A stretch of DNA of 64,000 nucleotides from Nitrosophilus labii (GTDB lineage: Bacteria > Campylobacterota > Campylobacteria > Campylobacterales > Nitratiruptoraceae): contig NZ_AP022826.1 in assembly GCF_014466985.1 (NCBI RefSeq), positions 1,364,001-1,428,000 on the forward strand, read 5' to 3'. The position numbers and the translations under genes were made by a program. The notes under the pieces were generated by a model. It was not told the DNA's origin. It worked only from the letters and a program-made list of their open reading frames with translations, and did not search any database. The number at the start of each line of letters is the position of its first letter. The stretch's first letter is position 1. This document shows, piece by piece, positions 1 through 9,482 of the stretch.

Positions 1-200
1 TCTGCATCTTTTAAAGAGTCTATTAGAAGTTCGCCTTTTTTTGTTTCATCAATTTCGGGTGAGAGTAGTATTTTTCTTACATCTTTATCTGCAAAGGCCT
101 TACTTAACTGTTCAAGATATTTACTATATTTTTCCAATTCCTTTTTAGAGGAACTCTCAACTAATGCTTTTACATATCTTTTCGATACCAACTCTACCAT
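1..200 (-). CDS. atpH: ATP synthase F1 delta subunit (partial, 3' end outside window)
   Basis: The reverse strand reads from an ATG at 200 with no stop before the window edge and begins MVELVSKRYVKALVESSSKK, a typical delta/OSCP N-terminus with the alternating helical pattern of the family. The subunit joins the F1 head to the b/b' stalk. It starts one base before the atpF stop, so the genes are translationally coupled, and it is the last visible gene of the long rplU-to-atp operon. Only about 66 residues are visible; the rest and presumably atpA lie beyond position 1. Confidence 0.9.
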   Translation of the reverse strand, partial: MVELVSKRYVKALVESSSKKELEKYSKYLEQLSKAFADKDVRKILLSPEIDETKKGELLIDSLKDA

Positions 201-716
201 TTATGCAACCTTTTTCACTATAAGATTAACGAACTCTTTTTCGTTGATAACAATATTTTTATCTTCAAATGTCTCTTCAAGAATCTTTTGCACAACTTCT
301 CTCACCATTTTTCTCTCTTCAAGTTCGCAGTTTTCATTGAAGATTTTCTCAAGTAGTTTTAGCTCTTCTTCAAGATCGTTTTTAATCTTTTCGCTTAAAA
401 GCATACTCTCTTTTTTAGCGGTTTCTACGATCTCTGCAGCTAATTTCTTAGCATTTTCAAGCTCTTTTTCAGCTCTCTCTTTTTCCTCTTTAGTCTCTTT
501 GAGCTGTGCTTGAACACTCTCTAGTTTCGCTGCTATAGATTCACTTCTGTCTTTGAAGAAGTTTTTAACTCTATCAGCCAAGAGATAATAGATAATAGCA
601 ACAAAAATCAAAAAGTTTACGGTTCTCGGCAATATATCCGTAGCACCGCCGCCACTTTCACTTGCAAAAGCGATTGTCCCAAGAGCTAGCACTAAAAACA
701 GTAATTTTGCTTTCAC
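201..716 (-). CDS. atpF: ATP synthase F0 subunit b
   Basis: 171 residues. The N-terminus MKAKLLFLVLALGTIAFASE looks like a signal sequence or first membrane segment. It is followed by the b-subunit transmembrane segment (ILPRTVNFLIFVAIIYYLLA, about residues 28-47) and a long charged coiled coil rich in E and K. This is the peripheral stalk that holds F1 static against the rotor. An extra cleavable-looking leader before the membrane anchor is usual for Campylobacterota atpF. It lies 9 bp after atpF' and abuts atpH, as expected for an organism with paired b and b' stalk subunits. Confidence 0.93.
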   Translation of the reverse strand: MKAKLLFLVLALGTIAFASESGGGATDILPRTVNFLIFVAIIYYLLADRVKNFFKDRSESIAAKLESVQAQLKETKEEKERAEKELENAKKLAAEIVETAKKESMLLSEKIKNDLEEELKLLEKIFNENCELEERKMVREVVQKILEETFEDKNIVINEKEFVNLIVKKVA

Positions 717-725
717 CTTTACTCC

Positions 726-1151
726 TTATTGTAATTTACTAAATTTTGCCTTTAGAGCCTCTCTGAATAGCGGCGCTTGTGAAAGAAGAACTCCTTTAAG
801 CTCCTCCTCTTCACTTTTTAACTTCTCTTTAAACTTTTCATACTCAGAAGCTAGTTGAGCTTTTTTCTCATCTAGTTTCTTTTGAGCAAATTCCTTTGCT
901 TCGTTTACAGCTTCCGCTTTAATCGTAGCTGCTTCAACTTTAGCTTTTGCTATAATCTCTTGAGCCTCTTTTAAAAGCTCTTCTGAACCGCTGCTATTCT
1001 CTTTGGCCTTTTCCATGTCTCTTCTTATGCTCTCATCTCTTGCCGTCATAAAACCAAGAAGAGGTTTGTATAGCCATCTGTTTAAGACTGCAATGAGAAT
1101 AAAAAAGACAACAGCAGTAAAAACCACCAGCCCAAAACTAATATTTAGCAT
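726..1151 (-). CDS. atpF': ATP synthase F0 subunit b'
   Basis: 141 residues with one N-terminal membrane helix (FGLVVFTAVVFFILIAVLNRWLYKPLL, residues 6-32), then a charged coiled coil with MTARDESIRRDMEKAKENSS, the conserved start of the b/b' dimerisation region. It forms a heterodimeric peripheral stalk with the neighbouring atpF product. The stretch between this gene and parB (1152-1218) is AT-rich and may hold a promoter, but the gene order is the conserved parA-parB-atpF'-atpF-atpH order of Campylobacterota. Confidence 0.92.
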   Translation of the reverse strand: MLNISFGLVVFTAVVFFILIAVLNRWLYKPLLGFMTARDESIRRDMEKAKENSSGSEELLKEAQEIIAKAKVEAATIKAEAVNEAKEFAQKKLDEKKAQLASEYEKFKEKLKSEEEELKGVLLSQAPLFREALKAKFSKLQ

Positions 1152-1218
1152 ATATTCTCCTTTGTCCCTTTCAAATTGATTGAAATTTTATCATATTAAA
1201 TTATATATTTTTATTAAA

Positions 1219-2064
1219 CTAATAGTTTTTTCTTAAAAAACTTTGCAAAAAGTAACTTATTTGGTCACTATTTTTAAACACAATTGTTAATTTATTATCT
1301 TTGATTTTGTATGAAAGTCCACTGTTTTTCATAGCTTTAGAAATTTCACTTAAGTCTAATCTATCGTTTTTTTCTATTCTATTTTCTCTTCTTTTCTCTT
1401 TTCTAACAATATTTTCAACTTCTCTAACGCTTAGTTTTTGGCCGATGATTGAGTCTACTAAAATTTTTTGTTTTTCCTCATCAAGATTTACTAGAACTTT
1501 AGCATGTCCCGTAGTAATTTTCTTATCTTTTAAAGCATTCTGAGCATATTTAGACAATGAAAGAAGTCTTAAAGTGTTAGTTATATGTGTCCTACTTTTG
1601 TGAACAATATTTGAAAGCTCTTCATGAGTAATTCCATAATCTTCAATTAGCGCTTTATATGAGAGTGCTAAATCGATTGGATCTAAATCCTCTCTTTGAA
1701 TATTTTCTATAAGCGCTAATTCTCTATATTTATCCTCTTCTATATCGACAATAACAGCTCTAATTTTCTCTAAACCAGCTATTTTTGAGGCTCTGAGTCT
1801 TCTTTCACCGGCAATTAGCATAAAACCGTCTATATCTTCTATAACTACAATAGGTTGCAAAAGACCATGTTTTTTGATAGATTCTGCTAACTCTTTTAAA
1901 CTCTTTTCATCAAATGTTTTTCTTGGCTGATAAGGATTAACTCTTATGGTATCTATGTCTAATTCTAATATCTTATTTTCATCAATATCAATCTCTTTTT
2001 CATACGCTTCGGTAACTTCGCTAAGAATAGCTCCGAGCCCTCTTCCTAAATTCTTTTTTCCCAT
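1219..2064 (-). CDS. parB: Chromosome-partitioning protein ParB (CTP-dependent clamp)
   Basis: 281 residues. The N-terminal ParB/Srx domain carries NPYQPRKTFDEKSLKELAES and the GERRLRA box that binds CTP, then an HTH region (THEELSNIVHKSRTHITNTL, about residues 145-165) that recognises parS, and a basic linker with a short C-terminal dimerisation domain. Length is normal for a chromosomal ParB. It is 1 bp from parA and certainly co-transcribed. I saw no full-length canonical parS palindrome in the window, so its binding sites are elsewhere or degenerate. Confidence 0.95.
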   Translation of the reverse strand: MGKKNLGRGLGAILSEVTEAYEKEIDIDENKILELDIDTIRVNPYQPRKTFDEKSLKELAESIKKHGLLQPIVVIEDIDGFMLIAGERRLRASKIAGLEKIRAVIVDIEEDKYRELALIENIQREDLDPIDLALSYKALIEDYGITHEELSNIVHKSRTHITNTLRLLSLSKYAQNALKDKKITTGHAKVLVNLDEEKQKILVDSIIGQKLSVREVENIVRKEKRRENRIEKNDRLDLSEISKAMKNSGLSYKIKDNKLTIVFKNSDQISYFLQSFLRKNY

Positions 2065-2065
2065 A

Positions 2066-2851
2066 CTACTTTTCCAAAATCACTTTTGCCAACGATTGAT
2101 AAGCCATACTTCCAGTTGATTTACTGTCATAAAGTATAACCGGTTTACCAAAACTAGGTGATTCGGCAAGTTTAACGTTTCTTGGAATCACTATAAACGA
2201 TGAGTTTTTTTCATCTTTAAAAAGTTTGTTTTTGAAATGGTGTGAAAGATCGGCAAAAACCTGTTTTGATAAGTTGTTCTGTTTGCTATACATAGTAGGC
2301 AAAAAGCCTCTAATAGATAGTTTTGGGTTTATAGTTTTTCTAATAAGTCTTATAGTATTTAGAAGCTGAGCTAATCCTTCAAGAGCAAAAAACTCGCACT
2401 GGATAGGAATAATTACAGAATGCGCAGCGCTTAAAGCATTTATAGTCATTGGTCCAAGCGCCGGTGGAGAATCGATAATGATAAAATCGTACTCATCTTC
2501 TATTTCGTCTATTTTCTCTTTTAAAACCAATTCTCTTTGTTTCGCCTTAGAACTGTAAAACTCTTTTTCGACCCCTACTAATCCTATATTTGATGGAGCA
2601 AGATAAAGATTGTCAACAGAAGTTTTCAAAATTATCTCGGTAAGTTTCTTGGAGCCAATCATAACATGATAGATATTAAATTCATAATCATTTCTGCTAT
2701 ATCCCAAGCTTGTAGTCGCATTTGCCTGAGGATCAGCGTCTATTATAAGTACTTTTTTGTTTTCAAGAGCCAAAGATGCCGCCAAATTTACAGCCGTTGT
2801 AGTTTTGCCAACTCCGCCCTTTTGGTTTGCTATAGTTATTATCTCACTCAT
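2066..2851 (-). CDS. parA: Chromosome-partitioning ATPase ParA (Soj)
   Basis: 261 residues, MinD/ParA-type P-loop ATPase. The deviant Walker A motif [12 protein letters not shown] is at residues 11-22, DADPQANAT follows at about 40-48, and [13 protein letters not shown] is the Walker B region. No N-terminal HTH is present, so this is the short chromosomal (Soj-like) type that drives origin segregation together with the adjacent parB. The start overlaps the birA stop by 4 bp, indicating translational coupling. Confidence 0.96.
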   Translation of the reverse strand: MSEIITIANQKGGVGKTTTAVNLAASLALENKKVLIIDADPQANATTSLGYSRNDYEFNIYHVMIGSKKLTEIILKTSVDNLYLAPSNIGLVGVEKEFYSSKAKQRELVLKEKIDEIEDEYDFIIIDSPPALGPMTINALSAAHSVIIPIQCEFFALEGLAQLLNTIRLIRKTINPKLSIRGFLPTMYSKQNNLSKQVFADLSHHFKNKLFKDEKNSSFIVIPRNVKLAESPSFGKPVILYDSKSTGSMAYQSLAKVILEK

Positions 2852-3483
2852 CTTAACGAATATATCCTTTTATTATTAATCTCTATAGAACCGTCATCAC
2901 AAAGAATTGCATCTTTTAATGAAACTTTTTTCCCATCAAGATGAAAAGTAAAATTTTTACTCAATTGAAATTCTAACTTATATTTACTAAAAATTTGCTT
3001 CCATGAAATCTTTTTTTCTATTTTATATAAAAAAATTTCAACAAGCTCTTTTATCTCTATATCTATATCGAGTTTAGCGAAGTTTTCGGGGCAACTAGCG
3101 ATATTAAGGCCTATTCCGCATATAAAAACGTCTGAAATTTTAGATGTTATTACTCCTCCGATTTTTCTTTTTCCGATATAGAAATCGTTCGGCCATTTTA
3201 ACCAGATTTTAGAGCCTTTTTGAGACAAAATCTCTTTTAAAATATAAGAAAAATAAATAGATAAAGATTGAGCGGGCAAATCTGAAGGAAGTTGATACTC
3301 TTTTAGAGCAAAAGAGAAAAAAAGATTCCCATCTACCCCTATCCAGCTATTTCCTCTACTGCCAATTCCATTTGTTTGTCTTTTTGCTACAACTGCTACT
3401 GGAGGTAACAGTTCGTTTTTTTTTATCTTATCTATAAGATATAGCTGAGTAGATTCAACCTCTTCAAGATATATTGTCTCCAA
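2848..3483 (-). CDS. birA: Biotin--[acetyl-CoA-carboxylase] ligase, catalytic domain only
   Basis: 211 residues. It carries the biotin protein ligase core [20 protein letters not shown] (about residues 34-53), the [17 protein letters not shown] substrate loop, and GIGLNI. It transfers biotin as biotinyl-AMP to a lysine of a carboxyl carrier protein. The N-terminal DNA-binding domain of E. coli BirA is absent, so it should not act as a repressor. It overlaps fmt upstream by 20 bp and parA downstream by 4 bp. Confidence 0.93.
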   Translation of the reverse strand: METIYLEEVESTQLYLIDKIKKNELLPPVAVVAKRQTNGIGSRGNSWIGVDGNLFFSFALKEYQLPSDLPAQSLSIYFSYILKEILSQKGSKIWLKWPNDFYIGKRKIGGVITSKISDVFICGIGLNIASCPENFAKLDIDIEIKELVEIFLYKIEKKISWKQIFSKYKLEFQLSKNFTFHLDGKKVSLKDAILCDDGSIEINNKRIYSLR

Positions 3484-4378
3484 TACCTAATCTCCTTCCC
3501 CTTAGATAACTAAAAATATCCATAACTTTTTTAGATGGCGGCTGTACCTTCGCTATCTCCACTTTTCCTCTTTTGCAACCAACTATAGCCCCTTTATCGG
3601 TAAACTCCAATATTTTTCCATCTTCGTTTATACTATCACTATCGACCAAGTTTATCTCTTTTAGTTTCAATCCGCTTTTTAGATATATTCCCGGCCAAAA
3701 AAAGAAGGCTCTATATTTGTTAAATATGTTTTTGGCATCAGAAAAATCGACTTCACCGTCCATCTTTTTTATCTTCTTACAGTAACTAGCGTCAATATCA
3801 TTCTGTTTTAATGGCTCAATTTTTCTAAAATTTTTAAGTATGTATGGAGTCAACTCCTTTGCTAAAATAGATAGTTTTTCAAAAAGGATGGGGGCAACGT
3901 CATCTTTTTGTATCTCTATAACGCTATAACCCAAAATATCTCCCGTATCTAGACCTTCATCCATAAGCATTGCCGTAACTCCCGTTATCTTATCACCATT
4001 TAATAAAGCTTGCTGAATTGGACTTGCGCCTCTATATTTTGGAAGCAATGAGGCGTGAAGGTTGATACAAGGAGATATCTCTAAAATGTTTCTAGGAAGT
4101 ATCTGTCCGTATGCTGCAACTACTATAAAATCCGGATTTAAATCTTTTATTTTTTCAACAACTTCATTATCTTTTAATGTTTGGGGCTGATATATCGGTA
4201 TATCATACCCTCCATCTAGCAAAAATCTTTTTACATCCGGTGGAGTGAGTATTTGCTTTCTTCCTACTGGTTTATCCGGTTGTGTAAATACCGATACTAC
4301 TTTGATATCTCTATCTTCAAGTATACCCTCAAGTATAGCAGTTGCATAATCAGGAGTTCCCATAAATATAACGCGCAT
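3464..4378 (-). CDS. fmt: Methionyl-tRNA formyltransferase
   Basis: 304 residues. The formyltransferase domain begins RVIFMGTPDYATAILEG and contains the catalytic region NLHASLLPKYRGASPIQQALLNGD (N, H and a downstream D in VTAMLMDEGLDTGDI), followed by a C-terminal OB-like domain. It formylates initiator Met-tRNA from 10-formyl-THF. The length matches the family. It lies between proB and birA in the conserved operon and overlaps birA, so one transcript is likely. Confidence 0.95.
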   Translation of the reverse strand: MRVIFMGTPDYATAILEGILEDRDIKVVSVFTQPDKPVGRKQILTPPDVKRFLLDGGYDIPIYQPQTLKDNEVVEKIKDLNPDFIVVAAYGQILPRNILEISPCINLHASLLPKYRGASPIQQALLNGDKITGVTAMLMDEGLDTGDILGYSVIEIQKDDVAPILFEKLSILAKELTPYILKNFRKIEPLKQNDIDASYCKKIKKMDGEVDFSDAKNIFNKYRAFFFWPGIYLKSGLKLKEINLVDSDSINEDGKILEFTDKGAIVGCKRGKVEIAKVQPPSKKVMDIFSYLRGRRLGIGDNIS

Positions 4379-4426
4379 GATTTCCCTCTTTTGTTATGAA
4401 GTAATGAATAAATAGTGATAGGTAAA

Positions 4427-5203
4427 TTAACCAATAATTTCTTCATTTTTTATAAAAAGTGTTCCCCCTATATGCTCACCTTTCAATAAAAAACTTTTAA
4501 CATCACTTAAATCAAATCCACTTGCTAAAAACATAGTTTTTCTACGTCTAAGCAAAAAATCAGCAGCTTTAAGTTTAGTAACGATTCCTCCTGTAGCGAA
4601 AGAGTAGTTAGGATTGCATTCGGTTGTTAAAAGCTTTGGATCGATTTTTTCAACAACTTTTAAAAGTTTCGCATCTTCGTTTTTCTTCGGATCTTTATCA
4701 TAAAATCCATCTATATCGCTAAGTATAACCAACATATCCGCATCAAAATAGAAAGCCGCATGTGCCGAGAGTTGATCGTTATCCCCAAAAACCAATTCTT
4801 CCGTTGCTGTGACGTCGTTTTCATTTATAATAGGAATAATTTTATGTTTTAAAAGAACCTCAATAGCATTCTTAGCATGCTCGGTTCTTTTTCTACTATC
4901 AAAATCATCGGCACTTAAAAGCATTTGGGCACAAAGAGTATCAAACTTTTCAAATTTTTTTTGATATGCTTTCATTAAAAGAGGTTGTCCGATAGCTGCC
5001 AAGGCCTGTTTATTGGGAAGCTCTTTTTTATCTAATTTAAGCTTCGTATATCCAGCGGCAACTGCACCCGAACTTACTAAAATAACCTCCATTTTTCCAT
5101 TAAGTTCGGCCAAAAACTCTACAAGATTTAACATTCTCTCCTTGGCTAATCTATTATTTTCGCTTAAAACGGCACTGCCGACTTTAATCACTACTCTTTT
5201 CAC
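4427..5203 (-). CDS. proB: Glutamate 5-kinase without PUA domain
   Basis: 258 residues starting at GTG (position 5203), inside the end of obgE (20-bp overlap). The amino-acid-kinase fold is clear: [12 protein letters not shown] at the N-terminus, [22 protein letters not shown] and [12 protein letters not shown]. It phosphorylates glutamate, the first step of proline synthesis. E. coli ProB is about 367 residues; the C-terminal PUA domain is missing here, which is common among Campylobacterota. After the stop, about 40 bp with a weak 7-bp periodicity separates it from fmt. Confidence 0.93.
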   Translation of the reverse strand: MKRVVIKVGSAVLSENNRLAKERMLNLVEFLAELNGKMEVILVSSGAVAAGYTKLKLDKKELPNKQALAAIGQPLLMKAYQKKFEKFDTLCAQMLLSADDFDSRKRTEHAKNAIEVLLKHKIIPIINENDVTATEELVFGDNDQLSAHAAFYFDADMLVILSDIDGFYDKDPKKNEDAKLLKVVEKIDPKLLTTECNPNYSFATGGIVTKLKAADFLLRRRKTMFLASGFDLSDVKSFLLKGEHIGGTLFIKNEEIIG

Positions 5204-6290
5204 TCTTTCTCTCCATTTTTATCATATCATTTAAAGCAAATATCAAAGGTTTTATATTGATATTAGCAACTGCAGATATTGGAAATATAAAATATGGTTG
5301 GTTTCTATCAATATTTTCTCTATCTTGTAAAAAATATAGATACTTATCATCAAGTCCATATATATTTTCGCCGCCCGGCTCTTCTTTTAAATCTTTTATA
5401 AATTTCTCAATTTTTTGATTTGCTTCTTCAATATCCATAGAGTCTATTTTAGTCAAAGCTATAGCATAACTTCTTTTACTTAAATGCTCACTAAATTTCA
5501 AAAGCTCTTTTTTCAATATTTTATATTGGGTTAATAGCTCTCTGTAGCTTGATATATCTATCATAAAAAGCAAAGTCTTGGTTCTTTCTATATGTTTCAA
5601 AAACTTCAGCCCCAAACCTTTTCCTTCACTTGCACCTCCAATGATTCCGGGAATATCTGCCATCACAAAACTTGAAAACTCATCTACATCCACCACACCT
5701 AGCTTAGGCGTTAACGTAGTAAACTCATAATTGGCAATTTCAGGTTTAGCGTTTGAAACTACGGATATAAGCGTAGATTTTCCTACGTTTGGAAACCCTA
5801 CAAGTCCTACATCGGCTATTAGTTTAAGTTCAAGTATTATATCTCTACTCTTTCCAGGAAGTCCAGGTTGAGCATACGTTGGTCTTTGATTTGTCGGACT
5901 TTTAAAGTGCCAGTTCCCTTTTCCACCTTTTCCGCCTTCTAAAAAAAGAACCCTATCTCCATCTTTTGTTAAATCTAGAAGCAGTTCTCCCGTTTCGGCA
6001 TCTCTCACTTCTGTTCCTGGAGGAACAACCAAAACAAGAGGCTGGCCATTTTTACCATGTTTTTTTCTTCCCTCACCGGGCCTACCGTTTTGGGCTTTTA
6101 AAACTTTTTTTCCTTTAAAGTGAGAGAGAGTATGTGTATTTTTATCTACTACAAAATATATATCTCCGCCTTTTCCGCCGTCCCCTCCGTCAGGACCGCC
6201 CTTTGGCATAAATTTTTCTCTTCTAAAACTTACAGCACCTTGTCCGCCTTTACCGGAACTAACCGTCAGTTTTACACTGTCAATAAACAT
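5184..6290 (-). CDS. obgE: Ribosome-assembly GTPase Obg/CgtA
   Basis: 368 residues. The glycine-rich Obg fold ([20 protein letters not shown] and the following [11 protein letters not shown]) covers residues 1-158. The G domain follows with P-loop [13 protein letters not shown], switch region [14 protein letters not shown] and LTKID. It associates with the large ribosomal subunit during late 50S assembly. It lies downstream of rpmA and rplU, which encode 50S proteins, in the usual order. A palindromic 7-bp repeat array occupies the 130 bp between rpmA and this gene. Confidence 0.97.
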   Translation of the reverse strand: MFIDSVKLTVSSGKGGQGAVSFRREKFMPKGGPDGGDGGKGGDIYFVVDKNTHTLSHFKGKKVLKAQNGRPGEGRKKHGKNGQPLVLVVPPGTEVRDAETGELLLDLTKDGDRVLFLEGGKGGKGNWHFKSPTNQRPTYAQPGLPGKSRDIILELKLIADVGLVGFPNVGKSTLISVVSNAKPEIANYEFTTLTPKLGVVDVDEFSSFVMADIPGIIGGASEGKGLGLKFLKHIERTKTLLFMIDISSYRELLTQYKILKKELLKFSEHLSKRSYAIALTKIDSMDIEEANQKIEKFIKDLKEEPGGENIYGLDDKYLYFLQDRENIDRNQPYFIFPISAVANINIKPLIFALNDMIKMERKSEKSSD

Positions 6291-6300
6291 AATTTTTCCT

Positions 6301-6397
6301 TGGAATTAGTAATTGGGAATTGGGAATTAGAAGAAATATGAAGATTAGGAATCAGGAATTAGAAATACCAATTCCTAATTCCAAATTCCTAATTACT
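6301..6397. repeat. 7-bp periodic palindromic array A (rpmA-obgE intergenic)
   Basis: Degenerate heptamers GGAATTA, GTAATTG, GGAATTG and GGAATTA open the array, and complementary units ATTCCTA, ATTCCAA, ATTCCTA and ATTACTA close it. The arm 6308-6330 pairs with 6375-6397 at 21 of 23 positions. On the rpmA coding strand the G-rich arm comes first. It lies in the 3' region of rpmA directly beyond the perfect hairpin at 6398-6425. Confidence 0.85.
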
Positions 6398-6425
6398 ATG
6401 ATTTTGGGCAAAAGCCCAAAATCAT
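6398..6425 (-). terminator. Perfect 12-bp hairpin overlapping the rpmA stop codon
   Basis: ATGATTTTGGGC (6398-6409) is separated by AAAA from its exact complement GCCCAAAATCAT (6414-6425). The stem includes the rpmA stop codon. There is no following U-run on the minus strand, so it could be a pause/stability hairpin rather than a strict intrinsic terminator. The essential genes downstream (obgE, proB, fmt) must be reached by read-through or by a promoter in the array region. Confidence 0.55.
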
Positions 6426-6676
6426 GCGGGATAAACAGAAACTTTTTGTCTCTTTTTATCTTTTCTTTCAAATTTTACGTAGCCGTCTATAAGAGCGAAA
6501 ATAGTATGATCTTTTCCCATACCAACATTATTTCCTGGGTGAACTTTCGTTCCTCTTTGTCTTATGATAATATTTCCGGCTCTTACAAACTCTCCACCGT
6601 ATTTTTTCACTCCCAGTCTTCTACCGGCACTATCACGGTTATTCTGGGTACTACCTTGACCTTTCTTGTGAGCCAT
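6422..6676 (-). CDS. rpmA: 50S ribosomal protein L27
   Basis: 84 residues. It begins [20 protein letters not shown], the L27 N-terminus that reaches the peptidyl-transferase centre, and contains [20 protein letters not shown]. No Firmicutes-type cleavable N-terminal extension is present. It lies 10 bp after rplU, the universal L21-L27 pair. Confidence 0.98.
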   Translation of the reverse strand: MAHKKGQGSTQNNRDSAGRRLGVKKYGGEFVRAGNIIIRQRGTKVHPGNNVGMGKDHTIFALIDGYVKFERKDKKRQKVSVYPA

Positions 6677-6686
6677 AAATTACTCC

Positions 6687-6992
6687 TTAAGCTATTTTTG
6701 TTATTTTTACTCTTGTAAAATCTCTTCTAAAACCTCTTTTAAGTTTAGAGTCTTTTCTTCTTCTCTTTTTAAAGATTATAATCTTCTTTCCTCTACCTTC
6801 GTTGATCACTTCGCCCTCTACTTTAGCCCCTTCAACGAAAGGAGTACCAACTTTTAGTTCACCGTCGTTTATAGCCAAAACCTCTTTAAATTCAACTTTG
6901 GTTTTCGGCTCAAGACCCATTTTGTCAAAGCATATAATATCACCCTCTTTGACTTTATACTGCTTGCCGCCGTTTTTTATGATTGCATACAT
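6687..6992 (-). CDS. rplU: 50S ribosomal protein L21
   Basis: 101 residues beginning [20 protein letters not shown] and ending with the basic [20 protein letters not shown] segment that contacts 23S rRNA. It is the first gene of the long minus-strand operon running through rpmA, obgE, proB, fmt, birA, parA and parB to the atp genes. The RBS is GAGGGTTGGAAG just before the ATG. Confidence 0.97.
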   Translation of the reverse strand: MYAIIKNGGKQYKVKEGDIICFDKMGLEPKTKVEFKEVLAINDGELKVGTPFVEGAKVEGEVINEGRGKKIIIFKKRRRKDSKLKRGFRRDFTRVKITKIA

Positions 6993-7040
6993 CTTCCAAC
7001 CCTCTTGCGTTTTTTTAGCCTTTTAGACATTTTGATGGCG

Positions 7041-7050
7041 AATATTATCA
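7041..7050 (-). promoter_or_regulatory. Candidate -10 element for the rplU operon
   Basis: On the minus strand TTTTTGATAATATTC lies about 50 bp upstream of rplU. It resembles the T-rich plus TAATAT-type -10 promoters of Campylobacterota, which usually lack a -35 box. This is a sequence resemblance only. Confidence 0.35.
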
Positions 7051-7070
7051 AAAACTAGTTTAAGTTATGT

Positions 7071-7442
7071 TTAAATTAAAGCTATAGCTTCTATCTCAAC
7101 AAGAGCGTTTTTAGGTAATGTTTTAACTGCTACGGTACTTCTTGCAGGTTTATGAGTTCCAAAAAATTTAGCGTAAATCTCGTTTACCTTCGCAAAGTCA
7201 TCCATATCTGCTAAAAAAATCGTTGTTTTTATAACTTTATCTAAAGAACTGCCCGCAGCTTCCAAAACATTTTTAAGATTAGTCAGCACTTGTTCAGTTT
7301 GAATCTCTATATCATTCTCTCTCATCTCACCTTCTGGAGTAAGAGCTATCTGTCCCGATGTGTAAATAAAGTTACCAACTTTAATAGCTTGAGAATACGG
7401 CCCTATGGCTGCAGGTGCATTATCAGTCTGAATATACTCCAT
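7071..7442 (-). CDS. ridA: RidA family enamine/imine deaminase
   Basis: 123 residues. The YjgF/YER057c/UK114 motifs are complete: [46 protein letters not shown] and the C-terminal [23 protein letters not shown], in which the Arg is the substrate-binding residue. RidA hydrolyses reactive 2-aminoacrylate released by PLP enzymes. It is a single gene transcribed toward rplU and divergent from the DUF2231 gene. Confidence 0.95.
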   Translation of the reverse strand: MEYIQTDNAPAAIGPYSQAIKVGNFIYTSGQIALTPEGEMRENDIEIQTEQVLTNLKNVLEAAGSSLDKVIKTTIFLADMDDFAKVNEIYAKFFGTHKPARSTVAVKTLPKNALVEIEAIALI

Positions 7443-7645
7443 CTTCTTTTTCCTTTATTTAGCTTTATTAAACTATAAAATTTTATCAAAAAACGGAACA
7501 ATTTCAATAAAAAAACAGAAGATAAAACAAAATAGTAGTTCGATCTCTCAATACTCTTCCAAATAAAAAAAATTTATAAAATCAAGATAAAAATAAACTT
7601 TTTATGATAAAATAAACTAAAATCCAACATTATAAAGGACTTGCC

Positions 7646-8356
7646 ATGGAGTTTTTAAACTTTTTAGATACTATAAAACTGCCTTTTGAGCTGCCGATTC
7701 TTCTACATCCGGTTACGGTACATTTTGCAATTACGCTTCCTATCATTATACTTATACTAGAAATCGTTAATCTTTTTATTAAAAGGCCTTATCTAAATAT
7801 AATAACATCAAGTTTTCTATTTTTCGTTATTTTCATATTTACAGCAGCTTTTTTCGCAGGTAAAGCAGACGGATCTCATGCATTTTCACTTTTGTCTCCA
7901 GAAGGTCAGGAAGAGCTAAAGCTTCATAAAACGATAGGTATGTATCTAGTTTATGCAACTGTGTTTGTATTTTTATTGAAGCTTCTATCTATGGCTATAA
8001 AAAAAGATGCAGCACAAGCGGTTTACATGGTTGCCTTATTAGTTTTTATAGGCATTACTTTGAAACAGGGAAAAGATGGAGGAGAACTAGTTTACGAATA
8101 TGGAGCTAACGTAGAAGCCATATCTAAAATGGATGACAAAATTATGGAGCTTGAAGATAAGATTGATGAACTTGAAACAAAACTCAAAGAGTGTTCTCCA
8201 GCAAAAGAGGAGAGTCAGCAAAGTACAGCCCAAGAAGTCAACTCGCAACCAACCAAAACAGAAACGGTTGAACAACAAGAGTCAAACGCTACTTTAACTG
8301 TACAGTCAGAAAATATAGATCAAAACGCAACGACAGACAACAATACTACTCACTAA
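7646..8356 (+). CDS. DUF2231-like membrane protein with acidic coiled-coil tail
   Basis: 236 residues. The N-terminal half has LPILLHPVTVHFAITLPIII and about four hydrophobic segments (residues 20-150), resembling the DUF2231 family, whose conserved HP and H residues near the membrane suggest redox or heme binding. Residues 165-190 form a short coiled coil (MDDKIMELEDKIDELETKL), followed by a low-complexity Q/T/N/E tail likely outside the membrane. The start has the RBS AAAGGA. It is monocistronic, ending in a bidirectional hairpin shared with dapE. Function unknown. Confidence 0.8.
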   Translation: MEFLNFLDTIKLPFELPILLHPVTVHFAITLPIIILILEIVNLFIKRPYLNIITSSFLFFVIFIFTAAFFAGKADGSHAFSLLSPEGQEELKLHKTIGMYLVYATVFVFLLKLLSMAIKKDAAQAVYMVALLVFIGITLKQGKDGGELVYEYGANVEAISKMDDKIMELEDKIDELETKLKECSPAKEESQQSTAQEVNSQPTKTETVEQQESNATLTVQSENIDQNATTDNNTTH

Positions 8357-8380
8357 AAGATGGTTTCGGCCATCTTTTAG
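8353..8380. terminator. Bidirectional terminator between DUF2231 gene and dapE
   Basis: CTAAAAGATGG (8353-8363) and CCATCTTTTAG (8370-8380) form an 11-bp perfect stem with a TTTCGG loop. The stem overlaps both convergent stop codons. A- and T-rich stem ends serve both directions. Confidence 0.8.
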
Positions 8381-9474
8381 AAACATCTTAAAATCTCTTT
8401 GAATACTTCATAAAGTTTTATAACTTCTTCTTTGCCACATCTTTCGTTTGGAGCGTGGATGGTATCGTTTACTACTCCAAACTCTACCGTTTTAACTCCA
8501 AATTCACCAAAAAATCTTGCGTCACTTGTTCCACCCGCCGTAGAGTATTTAGGTTTTATTGAACAGATTTTTTGGATTGAGCTATCTAGTAGTTTTACTA
8601 TTTTGCTGTCTGGATCCGTCATAAACGGTTTTGCGCTTTGTGAAAGCTTAAGTGTATAGTTTGTTTTATCAAAATTTTTATACATAAACTCTTCTACATC
8701 TTTTAAAGTAGTTTTAGTAGAGTTTCTTACATTGAACATCATCTTAAGTTTTCCTGGCGTTACGTTCGTAACTTCCATACCGGCTCTAATATCGGTAATA
8801 ACAAATTTACTAGGTGCAAAAAAGTCATCTCCATCATCAAGATTTGTTCCCGCTATATTAGGAAGTATTTTTGCTACGGCATGTATTGGGTTTACGGCTT
8901 TTTCCGGATATGCCGCATGTCCTTGTTTACCTATCACTTCTATAACGCCGTTAATGGAACCTCGTCTGCCGATTTTAATAGCATCTCCAAATACCTCTTC
9001 ACAAGTAGGTTCAGCTACTATAGCAAAATCTGGAATCAACTCTAGTTCTTTTAGTTTTTTTAACGCAAGCAGAGTACCATACTTGGCTTCACCCTCTTCG
9101 TCACTTGTTAAAAGCAAAGACAAAGTACCATTAAATTTTTTTGTCTCTTTTACAGCTTGTACGAAGGCCGCGACGCCACTTTTCATATCTTGGGCACCTC
9201 TTGCGTATATCTTTCCATCTTTTTCTATCGGCACAAAAGGATCACTCTCCCATCCAACTCCTGGAGGAACCACGTCTACATGCCCTCCAAAACAGAGATG
9301 CTCCCCATCACCGAATTTTTTATATAAAAAAAGATTTTTTACATCTTCTTTGTTTATCCATATAGCTTTAAAATCTTTTAAGTACTCTCTTATAAAATCC
9401 AAACTTCCATCGTCGTTAGGAGTAATAGATTTAAATGAAAGAAGTTTTTTAAAAAGCTCTATCACATCCATCAT
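8377..9474 (-). CDS. dapE: Succinyl-diaminopimelate desuccinylase
   Basis: 365 residues, M20 metallopeptidase family. Zinc-site motifs are visible: [15 protein letters not shown] (H), [11 protein letters not shown] (bridging D), [13 protein letters not shown] (catalytic E) and GGTSDARFF near the C-terminus, the DapE signature. It converts N-succinyl-LL-diaminopimelate to LL-DAP for lysine and peptidoglycan synthesis. A likely partner aminotransferase is at 30021-31154. Confidence 0.95.
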   Translation of the reverse strand: MMDVIELFKKLLSFKSITPNDDGSLDFIREYLKDFKAIWINKEDVKNLFLYKKFGDGEHLCFGGHVDVVPPGVGWESDPFVPIEKDGKIYARGAQDMKSGVAAFVQAVKETKKFNGTLSLLLTSDEEGEAKYGTLLALKKLKELELIPDFAIVAEPTCEEVFGDAIKIGRRGSINGVIEVIGKQGHAAYPEKAVNPIHAVAKILPNIAGTNLDDGDDFFAPSKFVITDIRAGMEVTNVTPGKLKMMFNVRNSTKTTLKDVEEFMYKNFDKTNYTLKLSQSAKPFMTDPDSKIVKLLDSSIQKICSIKPKYSTAGGTSDARFFGEFGVKTVEFGVVNDTIHAPNERCGKEEVIKLYEVFKEILRCF

Positions 9475-9482
9475 TTCCCTTT

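Noticed and set aside
6301-6398. Possible CRISPR array
   Set aside because: Units are 7 bp and degenerate with no unique spacers of 30-40 bp and no cas genes. Same for the other arrays.
6320-6718. 132-residue plus-strand ORF over rpmA
   Set aside because: It begins inside repeat array A and runs antisense to the certain L27 gene; composition is Phe/Ser/Leu rich, as expected for a complement.
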